Below are positions 35,503 through 42,336 of a stretch of DNA of 64,000 bases, one piece after another. A program made the translations under genes and the position numbers. Location: contig NZ_JOEQ01000005.1 of the NCBI RefSeq assembly GCF_000721075.1, positions 620,001-684,000 of the forward strand. The letters run 5' to 3'. Source of the DNA: Streptosporangium amethystogenes. GTDB taxonomy: Bacteria; Actinomycetota; Actinomycetes; Streptosporangiales; Streptosporangiaceae. Every line of letters starts with the position of its first letter. The first letter of the stretch is position 1. Below the pieces are notes generated by a model. It did no database searches. It saw nothing but the letters and a program-made list of their open reading frames with translations, and was not told the DNA's origin.

Positions 35503-36315
35503 TCAACTGTTGTCACGCAACTCGCGCTTGAGGATCTTTCCTGCGGCGTTGCGGGGTAGTGCGGGAACGAACTCGACCCGCCGGGGAAGCCTGGGGCCGG
35601 CCAGCCTGGTGCGGCAGTGCGCCGCCAGTGCCTCGGCGTCGGCCGCGGCGCCGGGCAGGGTGACCACGAAGGCGGCCACCTGTTCGCCCCATCGCTCGTC
35701 GGGCAGGCCCACGACGGCGGCGTCGGCGGCGCCGGGGAAGGAGATCAGAACCTCCTCGACCTCGCGCGGGGCGATGTTCACCCAGCAGGGATGATCATGT
35801 CCTTCTTGCGGTCGACGATGTAGATGAAGCCGTCCTCGTCGCGCTCGACGATGTCGCCACTGGTGAGGAACCCGTCGGGGGTGGTGCAGGCGGCGGTGGC
35901 GGCCGGGTCGTCCAGGTAGCCGTTCATCAGGTAGGGCGAGCGGCTGAACAGTTCGCCCCGGTCGGCGGGGTTCCCCTCGTCGTCCACCACCCTGACCTCG
36001 GTCATGAACCACGGGCGGCCCACCGAGCCGATCTTGTCGCGGGCGTCGGCCGGGCGGCAGTCGCTGATGATCCCGGCCTCGGTCGAGCCGTACAGCTCAT
36101 GCACCCCGACCCCCCGGATACTCCATCCGGTTGCCGAGCAGCAGTGCGACCCGTTCACCCGGCCGCAGTCCGGCGGCCAGCAGGGCGTTCGCCAGGCGGC
36201 TGGACCGGTCGTCCAGGCCGCGGTAGGTCAGTCTCCGGTCGCCGTCGACCAGCGCGACCGTCGTGGGGGTGGCCGCGGCGAGTTCGCGGATCCCGCCGGC
36301 GATGGAAAGCCGCAT
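35503..36315 (-). pseudogene. Decayed acyl-CoA synthetase (AMP-binding)
   Basis: Three pieces of one AMP-dependent synthetase survive. The N-terminus (36315 to about 36112) contains LVDGDRRLTYRGLDDRSSRL and ends at LLGNRMEY. About 200 residues, including the P-loop, are deleted; the middle piece in another frame (about 36120 to 35785) has ELYGSTEAG, GELFSRSPYLMNGYLDD and RDEDGFIYIVDRKKDMI. A further frameshift at about 35785 leads to the C-terminal piece (NIAPREVEEVL to NAAGKILKREL), which retains the catalytic lysine. The internal deletion and two frame changes make it inactive. An operator-like site remains upstream (36340). Confidence 0.85.
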
Positions 36316-36339
36316 AGGGCCCCTCGTGTTTCGTATGGA

Positions 36340-36352
36340 GAAACATTTTTCC
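36340..36352. promoter_or_regulatory. Variant GAAAC/GTTTC operator
   Basis: GAAACATTTTTCC matches the GAAACA-N-TGTTTC sites at 34711 and 46836 at most positions. It lies 25 bp before the start of the decayed synthetase, in a locally A/T-rich stretch. It is probably a relic operator of the island regulon. Confidence 0.4.
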
Positions 36353-36387
36353 ATTATCGATAGCATGTCGCGGGTGGGACGCGCTCG

Positions 36388-37308
36388 TCAGTCGAGAGTT
36401 CGGGTATCCGGGGCGGGCGGGAAGTCGCCCGCGCGGCCGAGGAGTGCCGGGAGCGGCGCGCCGAGCCGCTCACCGATGTAGGAGGCGGCTGAGAGCAGTC
36501 GGTCGAGGTCGACGCCGGTGGCGATGCCCGAGCGGCGCAGTGCGTAGGAGAGGTCCTCGGTGGCGATGTTGCCGGTCGCCGCCGGGGCGAACGGGCAGCC
36601 GCCGATCCCGCCGCTGCTCGCGTCGAGTGCGGTGGCGCCCGCCTCGACCGCGGCCAGCGCGTTGGCGTAGCCGGTGTTGCGGGTGTTGTGGAAGTGGAAC
36701 CGCAGCGGCAGGTCGGTGACCTCGCGTACGGCCCCGGTCAGCCGCCGCACGTCGGCGGGCACGCCCACGCCGATCGTGTCGGCCAGCGCGATCTCGTCGG
36801 CCCCGGTGTCCGCGCACCGCCGCACCAGTTCGGCCACGCCGCCGGGGGCCACCTCGCCCTCGAAGGGACAGCCGAAGGCCGCCCCGACGGTCGCGGTGAC
36901 CCGCAGCCCGGCCGCGTGGGCGCGGTCGGCGATCCCGGCGAAGGAGTCCAGCGCCTCCGCGACCGTCATGCCCTGGTTGCGCCGGCAGAAGGTCTCGGTC
37001 GCCACGATCGTGACGTTGACCTCGTCCACCCCCGCGGCCAGGGCCCGGTCCAGGCCGCGCCCGTTGACGATCAGGCCTATGTAGCTGAGCCCGTCGCGCC
37101 GGGGGACGCGGGCCATCACCTGCTCGGCGTCGGCCATCTGGGGGACCAGGCGGGGGTGGACGAAGCTGACCGCCTCGATGCGGGTGAGGCCCGCGTCGGC
37201 CAGTGCCTCGATGTAGGCCACCTTGGCGTCGGTGCCGACCGGGACGGCCTCGTTCTGCAGACCGTCCCGGGGCCCCACCTCAACGATGTTCATGCGGGGA
37301 GAAGACAT
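36388..37308 (-). CDS. Hydroxymethylglutaryl-CoA lyase family enzyme
   Basis: The 306-residue DRE-TIM barrel enzyme has the catalytic VEVGPRDGLQNE near the N-terminus, the metal-binding HFHNT, and the C-terminal GGIGGCPFAPAATGN with the catalytic cysteine. It should cleave a 3-hydroxy-3-methylacyl-CoA (HMG-CoA or a related substituted acid such as citramalyl-CoA) in a divalent-metal-dependent retro-Claisen reaction. Two TTGTATGCAA sites upstream tie it to the GntR at 31364. A start at MNIVEVG (37293) is possible. Confidence 0.93.
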   Translation of the reverse strand: MSSPRMNIVEVGPRDGLQNEAVPVGTDAKVAYIEALADAGLTRIEAVSFVHPRLVPQMADAEQVMARVPRRDGLSYIGLIVNGRGLDRALAAGVDEVNVTIVATETFCRRNQGMTVAEALDSFAGIADRAHAAGLRVTATVGAAFGCPFEGEVAPGGVAELVRRCADTGADEIALADTIGVGVPADVRRLTGAVREVTDLPLRFHFHNTRNTGYANALAAVEAGATALDASSGGIGGCPFAPAATGNIATEDLSYALRRSGIATGVDLDRLLSAASYIGERLGAPLPALLGRAGDFPPAPDTRTLD

Positions 37309-37388
37309 GTTCCAGGTGTATCAGTGTTGTATGCAATAAATCTATATATACAGTAATTTTTGAGATTTTATTAGAAAATTGTATGCAA
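37309..37388 (-). promoter_or_regulatory. A/T-rich promoter with two TTGTATGCAA operators
   Basis: This 80-bp gap is the most A/T-rich segment of the window. TTGTATGCAA occurs at 37327-37336 and 37379-37388, 52 bp apart (about five helical turns), flanking a TATATATA stretch suited to a -10 element for the HMG-CoA lyase gene. The same decamer precedes gntR at 31294. Two operators bracketing a promoter suggest repression, possibly by looping. Confidence 0.65.
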
Positions 37389-38354
37389 CTAGCGCTGTGA
37401 GATCACCGTGACCTTCGGGTCGGAGGCGTCGCCGAAGCCGTAGACGTAGGCCGCGGCCAGGGTGTCACCGAGCGAGGCACGCAGGAACAGCCCGCTCCAC
37501 TTGGCCGCGGCGTCGATGCTCTCCTCCTGCGTCAGCGTCTGCGGGGTGGCGTCGGGAACGGCACCGGCCGGGGTCTGGGTGTCGGTGAGACCGAAGTGGT
37601 TGGCGCCGGTCACCGTGATGAGCGCCTTGGGCGCCGCGCTGAGACCGTTGTAGGTCGCCAGGGCCGCCGCCGGCAGGTTGTTGCCGTCCAGGCCGCCCTG
37701 GACGAGGGCGACCGGTACCCCGGCGTTGGCGATCGGGACGGCGCCGCCGCCGGGCGTCGCCGTGCTCGCGCCGTAGAACACCGCCGCGCGCAGCGCCGCG
37801 GGGCGCTGGTAGACGGGCCCGAAGCAGAACGGGACCGTGCAGGTGTTGCCGATGGCGAACAGCCCGGCGGCCCCGCCGAAGGAGTGCCCGAGCAGGACCA
37901 GCCGGTTGGCGTCCAGCCGTCCGGCCACCGGGGAGCCCGCGCGGGCGTTCTCCGCCGCCGCCCACGTCGCGGCGGCGTTGGTCTGGGACTGCTCGGGGAA
38001 GAGCCCGGAGACCGGGCCGACGGTGCGCTGGTGGTTCGGGACGGCCACGGCGAAGCCGAAGCCGGCGACGATCTTGGCGAATTCGCCGTAGCTCTCCTTG
38101 GGCACGTTCGCGCCCTGCAGGAGCAGGGCGACCGGCAGGGGGGTCTGGGTGGCCGGGTAGTAGACGGTGGCCGGGTCGTTGCCGATCTGCGTCTCGTACT
38201 GGCCGACCCAGGAGGGCGACGTCAAGGTGGACGCGGTGGACGCGGTGGCGCCGTTGGCGAGGGCCGCCGACGGCGTCAGCGCGGTCGCCACGGTGAGCGC
38301 CGCGGCGACCAGCCCGGCGCGAATCCGCCGAGTGGATTTAGTGGAAATAGACAT
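37389..38354 (-). CDS. Secreted chlorophyllase-like alpha/beta hydrolase
   Basis: The 321-residue protein has a Sec signal peptide (MSISTKSTRRIRAG, then a hydrophobic core ending ALA). The mature part begins with TVYYPATQTPLPVALLLQGA, the strand/oxyanion segment of the chlorophyllase/dienelactone-hydrolase-like group, and has the nucleophile serine in LLGHSFGGAAGL. VALVQGGLDG and TGANHFGLTD supply the Asp and His regions. Plant chlorophyllases use GHSRGG and remove phytol from chlorophyll; here an extracellular ester substrate is likely. GGAGGAAGC precedes the ATG. It is the first gene after the large operon, separated by the tandem repeat. Confidence 0.75.
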   Translation of the reverse strand: MSISTKSTRRIRAGLVAAALTVATALTPSAALANGATASTASTLTSPSWVGQYETQIGNDPATVYYPATQTPLPVALLLQGANVPKESYGEFAKIVAGFGFAVAVPNHQRTVGPVSGLFPEQSQTNAAATWAAAENARAGSPVAGRLDANRLVLLGHSFGGAAGLFAIGNTCTVPFCFGPVYQRPAALRAAVFYGASTATPGGGAVPIANAGVPVALVQGGLDGNNLPAAALATYNGLSAAPKALITVTGANHFGLTDTQTPAGAVPDATPQTLTQEESIDAAAKWSGLFLRASLGDTLAAAYVYGFGDASDPKVTVISQR

Positions 38355-38430
38355 GCTTCCTCCAGTGGGGGTGATGTATGGCATGGGGAAGAGACGGTCG
38401 GGGACCGTACTCGGCACTCCCGTGCCGAGA

Positions 38431-38604
38431 GTGGGGTGGCAGGGAGGCGGGTCCCTGGTGTTCGCGCGGCCGGGGTGAGGTGGTCGAGGCCGGGCCCTCG
38501 GTGCTCGCGCGGCGGGAGTGGGGTGGCAGGGAGGCGGGTCCCTGGTGTTCGCGCGGCCGGGGTGAGGTGGTCGAGGCCGGGCCCTCAGTGCTCGCGCAGC
38601 AGCC
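38431..38604. repeat. 87-bp tandem duplication overlapping the 3' end of the operon
   Basis: Two units of 87 bp (38431-38517 and 38518-38604) are identical for 69 bases and 79 of the first 80. The second unit includes the last codons and stop of the maleate isomerase-like gene (38585), so the first unit is a copy of the gene end plus its downstream flank. It looks like a recent tandem duplication. No hairpin-like terminator was evident in the unit. Confidence 0.85.
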
Positions 38605-39328
38605 GGCCCGCGCCGTAGACCTTGTCCTCGACGCCGTTGTCGCGCAGTGCCATCCACCAGGTGGCGGCGTTGATGGCGATGACCGGCTTGCCGAGCCACC
38701 GCTCGGCCTCGTCGGCCAGGCCGACCATGGACAGGTTGGTGCCACACTGCACGATCGCGTCCACGTCGGGGGAGTTCACCTCGATCAGCGCCTCACGCAG
38801 GGTGGATTCGGTGACGTGCGCGATCGACACGGCCGTGGGGCACTTCAGACCCTCGATGGCGACCACGTCGAAACCGATCTCGGAGAAGAAGCGCACCACG
38901 TTCTCGTCGCCGACCGGCTGGTAGGGGGTGACCACGCCGAGCTTGCGCGCGCCGTACAGGTTCAGCGCCCGCTCGCACGCCTCCGCGCCGGTCGCCACCT
39001 TCAGGCCGGTGAGGTCGTGGATCTGCTTGACGAACTGCCGGTTGCCCTCGACACCGCCCCAGAAGGTCTCGGCGGACATGCCCATCACCATGTAGTCCGG
39101 CTCGCAGGTCATCACCCGCTCGCAGGCCGAGCCGATCTCCTCGCGGATCTGGTCGAGCAGGCGCTCCATGCCCTCGTTCCCGGCCATGTTCTGGTCGTGG
39201 ATGTGGATGCGGCTGAAGTGCGCGGTGACCCCGGGAACGGTCATCCGGTAGAAGTCCGGCTCCACGATCGTGTTGGTGGACGGGGCGATCACGCCGAACT
39301 TGCGGCGCCAGCCGAGCGCGTCGGTCAT
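38585..39328 (-). CDS. Maleate isomerase/arylmalonate decarboxylase family enzyme
   Basis: The 247-residue Asp/Glu racemase-superfamily protein begins with RRKFGVIAPSTNTIVEPDFY, typical of maleate cis-trans isomerase and arylmalonate decarboxylase. Candidate catalytic cysteines lie in MTCEPDYMVMGMSAETFWGG and VQCGTNLSMV. Maleate isomerase converts maleate to fumarate; a substituted maleate is equally possible. The start overlaps the membrane protein stop as ATGA, and it is the last gene of the nine-gene operon. Confidence 0.82.
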   Translation of the reverse strand: MTDALGWRRKFGVIAPSTNTIVEPDFYRMTVPGVTAHFSRIHIHDQNMAGNEGMERLLDQIREEIGSACERVMTCEPDYMVMGMSAETFWGGVEGNRQFVKQIHDLTGLKVATGAEACERALNLYGARKLGVVTPYQPVGDENVVRFFSEIGFDVVAIEGLKCPTAVSIAHVTESTLREALIEVNSPDVDAIVQCGTNLSMVGLADEAERWLGKPVIAINAATWWMALRDNGVEDKVYGAGRLLREH

Positions 39329-39957
39329 CGTACGGCCTCCAGCCGTCGGGGGCGGCACAGCCGGAACGCGGCGATCGCGAACCCGGCCTGTGCCGCGCTG
39401 TTGGACAGTTGTTCGACCCACTGCAGGGCCAGCGTCTGGTCGGGCCTGGCGGCCAGCGGGCTGAGGATGAAGAACCCCAGGAGCTGCAGGCCGAACAGGG
39501 CGGCGGTGAGCGGGTCGCGGTTCCGCTGGGCGGCCAGGATCAGGTGGACGCCACTGAGAGTGGCGAAGACCGTGGTGCTGACCAGCAGTGGCAGCATGCC
39601 CCCGGCCAGCGCGGCGCCACCCGCGCACAGCAGGGACAGGCCGATCACCAGCGGCGGGATCCACTGGGGCGTCCGGGAGTGGTGGTGGCTGACCAGGATC
39701 CAGGCCAGCAGCCCGAACCCGGCGGTGAGCAGCGGGAACAGCAGTTGCTCCAGCCAGGTCACGTCCGGGCCGCCGAGCGCGACGGTGAGCTTCCATGACG
39801 CCTTGGCCAGCCCGCCGGCGCAGATGAGAACCGCGGCGAGCAACACACCCGGCCGGGATCTGGCGTCCACATGCCGGGTGAGCAGGGTGACACCGCACGT
39901 CGTCAGCACGACGGGGACGAAGTCCTCCACCGCGAGGGGGACGGGGTACTCGATCAC
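39325..39957 (-). CDS. Integral membrane protein of the operon
   Basis: The 210-residue protein has six to seven hydrophobic helices, including VPVVLTTCGVTLLTRHV, LLFPLLTAGFGLLAWILVSH, WIPPLVIGLSLLCAGGAALA and TALFGLQLLGFFILSPLA. Several histidines cluster after the fourth helix (SHHHS). GTG 39957 overlaps the stop of the SDR gene (GTGA). No named family is recognised; a carrier or membrane redox role would suit its operon but is speculative. Confidence 0.75.
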   Translation of the reverse strand: MIEYPVPLAVEDFVPVVLTTCGVTLLTRHVDARSRPGVLLAAVLICAGGLAKASWKLTVALGGPDVTWLEQLLFPLLTAGFGLLAWILVSHHHSRTPQWIPPLVIGLSLLCAGGAALAGGMLPLLVSTTVFATLSGVHLILAAQRNRDPLTAALFGLQLLGFFILSPLAARPDQTLALQWVEQLSNSAAQAGFAIAAFRLCRPRRLEAVR

Positions 39958-40718
39958 GGGATCACCCGGCGTTTCGAGAAGGGGGCCGAGGCGAACCGGG
40001 CGAGGATCTTGCCCTGGGTCAGCCAGCGGACGTGGGCGCCGTTGCGGGTCCGGGTCAGCGCCTGCTCCGCGAGCCACGGGGTGACGGTCTCGACCCGGTC
40101 GGCCAGGATGTTGAAGATCCGGGCGGCCTTGGCCAGCTCATCCGGTGTGTAGTCGTGGGTGAGCAGGTCGGTGACGACCATGCCGGGGCTGAGCAGGCCG
40201 ACCGAGACACCGGGCGGCACCTCCTTGGCGAGTGCCAGGGTGAGGTAGGTCACCGCCCGCTTGCTCGCGCCGTAGACGGACAGACCGGCGACCGTACGGC
40301 CGTCGCTGCCCAGACCCTCCATGTTCCACACGTGGCCGCGGCCCTGCTCGATCATCCCGGTGATGGCGACCGCGCTGCCGTTGACCACACCGGTCAGGTT
40401 CACGTCGACGACCGCCGACGCCTCGGTGGCCGGGAGCTCCCAGAGCGGCGCGCGTGTCTGGGAGATCCCGGCGTTGTTGATCCAGATGTCGACGGAGCCG
40501 AACCGGTCGACGGCCGCGTCCCACAGCGCCTGAACCTGGGTGCGGTCGGCCATGTCCGCCGCCATCCCCAGTACCCGATCGCTGTCCAGCGCGGCCAGCG
40601 CCTTCTTGACGGACTCGTCGGTACGGCCACAGAAGGCGACTCGCTGATCCCGGGAGAGGAGCTCCCTGACCAGCCCGAGCCCGATGCCCCTGGTGCCGCC
40701 CGTCACGACTACGACCAT
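39954..40718 (-). CDS. SDR closely resembling chlorophyll(ide) b reductase (NOL/NYC1)
   Basis: The 254-residue short-chain dehydrogenase has VVTGGTRGIGLGLVRELL for NADPH binding, INNAG and the catalytic YGASK. Beyond generic SDR motifs, it shares with plant NOL/NYC1 the serine-region VWNMEGLGSDG (plant: FNMDGAGSGG), LSPGMVVTDLL, FNILADRVETV and WLTQGKIL. Those enzymes reduce the 7-formyl of chlorophyll(ide) b to 7-hydroxymethyl as the first committed step of chlorophyll b breakdown. The resemblance is from memory of the plant sequences, not a computed alignment. Start ATG 40718 lies within the previous gene's last codons (10-bp overlap). Confidence 0.82.
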   Translation of the reverse strand: MVVVVTGGTRGIGLGLVRELLSRDQRVAFCGRTDESVKKALAALDSDRVLGMAADMADRTQVQALWDAAVDRFGSVDIWINNAGISQTRAPLWELPATEASAVVDVNLTGVVNGSAVAITGMIEQGRGHVWNMEGLGSDGRTVAGLSVYGASKRAVTYLTLALAKEVPPGVSVGLLSPGMVVTDLLTHDYTPDELAKAARIFNILADRVETVTPWLAEQALTRTRNGAHVRWLTQGKILARFASAPFSKRRVIP

Positions 40719-41632
40719 CGAAGTACCCCGTGGACGACGGCGGACAGCACGTTGCCGTCGAACAACTCGTAGACGACCGCCATCGTCTTGCCGGCGCTCA
40801 TCCCCGGAGTGGCGTCGATCATGAACTCGCGGCCCTTGAGCTTCCAGACGTCACGGAAGTGCAGGCTCGAGTAGTTCGCCCTGCCGTACGCCTGCGCGTT
40901 GCCCCAGGCCTCGGGACCCTCGTAGAAGGACCGGAAGCCGTCACGCCGCACCTCGACGGTGTGGCGGCGGTCCAGGGCTCCGGACCAGGTGACGTGGTGG
41001 CGGGCCCGCAGCAGATCCAGCGGTTCCACCTCGACCGTGACGTCCACGGTGCCGCGCGGCTTCTGGTCGGCGCCGAAGACCTCGCAGGTGCCGGAGAAGG
41101 CGCCCGGGGTCTTGGTGGGCAGGATGTGGGGCACCGGCCCGTTCCGGGTCTCGGCCGCCAGCCAGTCCGCCACCTTGGCGGGGTCCCGGGTGTAGAGGCC
41201 GTTGAAGCAGCCGACCACGGCGGGACCCTGGTAGAGCATCGAGGAGTAGACCTGGATGTCCTCGTCGGCGAGGACCTGGTTCCAGGTGTTGAGGTCCACC
41301 TGCCAGCCGGGGCCGTAGTAGTGGGAGTCGACGAAGGAACCGTACGGCTGGCCGGTGCCGTAGAAGTCGGGGCCGGTGTAGACCCGGTTGGCGTCGGAGT
41401 CGACGACGCCGAACGCGAACGGGGCACCCAGCCGGAACCTTCCGGCCAGGGGGCCGCCGCCCTCCAGGCCGCCGTCCATGTAGTAGGTGGTCACGCCGTC
41501 GACGAAGTCCGAGGAGCGGCGGATGTCCTCGTATCCCTGCCAGGTGCCGGTGGCGTCGAACAGGGAGGGGCGGCCGTGCCACTCTCCGGCGATGCGCCGC
41601 TGCCATTCGCTGGGTTGCGTCGTGTCGGTCAC
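40709..41632 (-). CDS. Unrecognised 307-residue protein, two calycin-like halves
   Basis: I do not recognise this family. The protein starts IAGEWHGRPSLFDATGTWQG, and the second half restarts near GAFSGTCEVFGADQKPRGTV, giving two beta-rich repeats with many Gly, Tyr and Trp residues (TTYYMDGGLEGGG, DSHYYGPGW, RANYSSLHF). The alternating strand pattern and short hydrophilic turns suggest a duplicated lipocalin-like barrel such as bilin lyases or DUF3598 proteins have; this is only a fold guess. No signal peptide. Its GTG start overlaps the stop of the bilin-reductase-like gene (GTGA), so it is made with the pathway enzymes. A tetrapyrrole-binding or carrier role is a testable idea. Confidence 0.75.
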   Translation of the reverse strand: MTDTTQPSEWQRRIAGEWHGRPSLFDATGTWQGYEDIRRSSDFVDGVTTYYMDGGLEGGGPLAGRFRLGAPFAFGVVDSDANRVYTGPDFYGTGQPYGSFVDSHYYGPGWQVDLNTWNQVLADEDIQVYSSMLYQGPAVVGCFNGLYTRDPAKVADWLAAETRNGPVPHILPTKTPGAFSGTCEVFGADQKPRGTVDVTVEVEPLDLLRARHHVTWSGALDRRHTVEVRRDGFRSFYEGPEAWGNAQAYGRANYSSLHFRDVWKLKGREFMIDATPGMSAGKTMAVVYELFDGNVLSAVVHGVLRWS

Positions 41633-42336
41633 GAGATCAGTTCTCCACGTACGAGGTCGGACTGTTCCGCGCCGATGAGCCGGGTGACCTGGTGCCAGAC
41701 CGGGTCCACCTCCGGACTGAACAGGTTGGCCCGGTTGGCCGTGTCCCGGGCGGCGAGGTCGGTGTCACCCTGATCCGGCACACCGGTGTCGAGCAGGCTC
41801 AGCCAGTGGTCGAGGTAGGTGTCGACGGTCGGGCCGAGCTTCGCGAAGGCATCCTCGGTGGCCCGGCAGACCACCATCCAGGGGGACATCATCGCCCGCT
41901 GGCGGGGGCCGATCGCGGCGGGGGAGACGCCGTCGATCTTCCAGGCGGCCTCCAGCGGCTCCGTCAGCGGCAAGAAGCAGGCGTCCAGGTACTCCAGATG
42001 GGTCGCCAGTTCGAGGCGGGGAATCAGGTCCAGGTGCATGGCGTGATAGTCGGCCGAGGCGACCGCGTCCAGCGTGAAGTGCGGCACCGCCGACTCCGGC
42101 CCGGTGAACGCGAAGATCATGTGACTGTCGAGCTTGATCATCGGCACCACCAGGCTGACCGACACCACCTTCTCCAGGCCGGTGCCCGCCGGGGCCGCCG
42201 GGGAGAAGGTACGGAGCCGGCCCACCGGGGCGGGCGACATCGGGCTGGTCAGCTCGGTGTCGGCAAGCGGGGTCAGCTCGGTGGCGGCGATCAGGCGGTC
42301 GAGCACGCGCTCATTTAGCGATGCGGGCAGACTCAT
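41629..42336 (-). CDS. Ferredoxin-dependent bilin reductase-like protein (first of two)
   Basis: The 235-residue protein contains SHMIFAFTGPESAVPHFTLD, ASADYHAMHLDLIPRLELAT, YLDACFLPLTEPLEAAW and MMSPWMVVCRATEDAFAKLG, followed by TVDTYLDHWLSLLD. The order of a central strand ending in HLDLIPR, a DY-type loop, a SPW-VxCRA strand and a helix with YLxxxLxL parallels ferredoxin-dependent bilin reductases and the related red chlorophyll catabolite reductase. These enzymes reduce open-chain tetrapyrroles without a cofactor of their own. The assignment rests on motif order, not a search. Its start lies inside the 3' end of the Rieske gene (26-bp overlap), with GGAG 11 bases upstream. Confidence 0.6.
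   Translation of the reverse strand: MSLPASLNERVLDRLIAATELTPLADTELTSPMSPAPVGRLRTFSPAAPAGTGLEKVVSVSLVVPMIKLDSHMIFAFTGPESAVPHFTLDAVASADYHAMHLDLIPRLELATHLEYLDACFLPLTEPLEAAWKIDGVSPAAIGPRQRAMMSPWMVVCRATEDAFAKLGPTVDTYLDHWLSLLDTGVPDQGDTDLAARDTANRANLFSPEVDPVWHQVTRLIGAEQSDLVRGELIS

Noticed and set aside
36097..36366. Short N-terminal AMP-binding frame as an independent gene
   Set aside because: It is the first piece of the decayed synthetase; the following pieces continue the same protein in other frames.
38431..38604. CRISPR-like repeat
   Set aside because: Only two directly abutting units without spacers; it is a tandem duplication of a gene end.
40709..41632. Mg-dechelatase (STAY-GREEN) identity for the 307-residue protein
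   Set aside because: None of the SGR motifs I remember is visible and the length and internal duplication do not fit.
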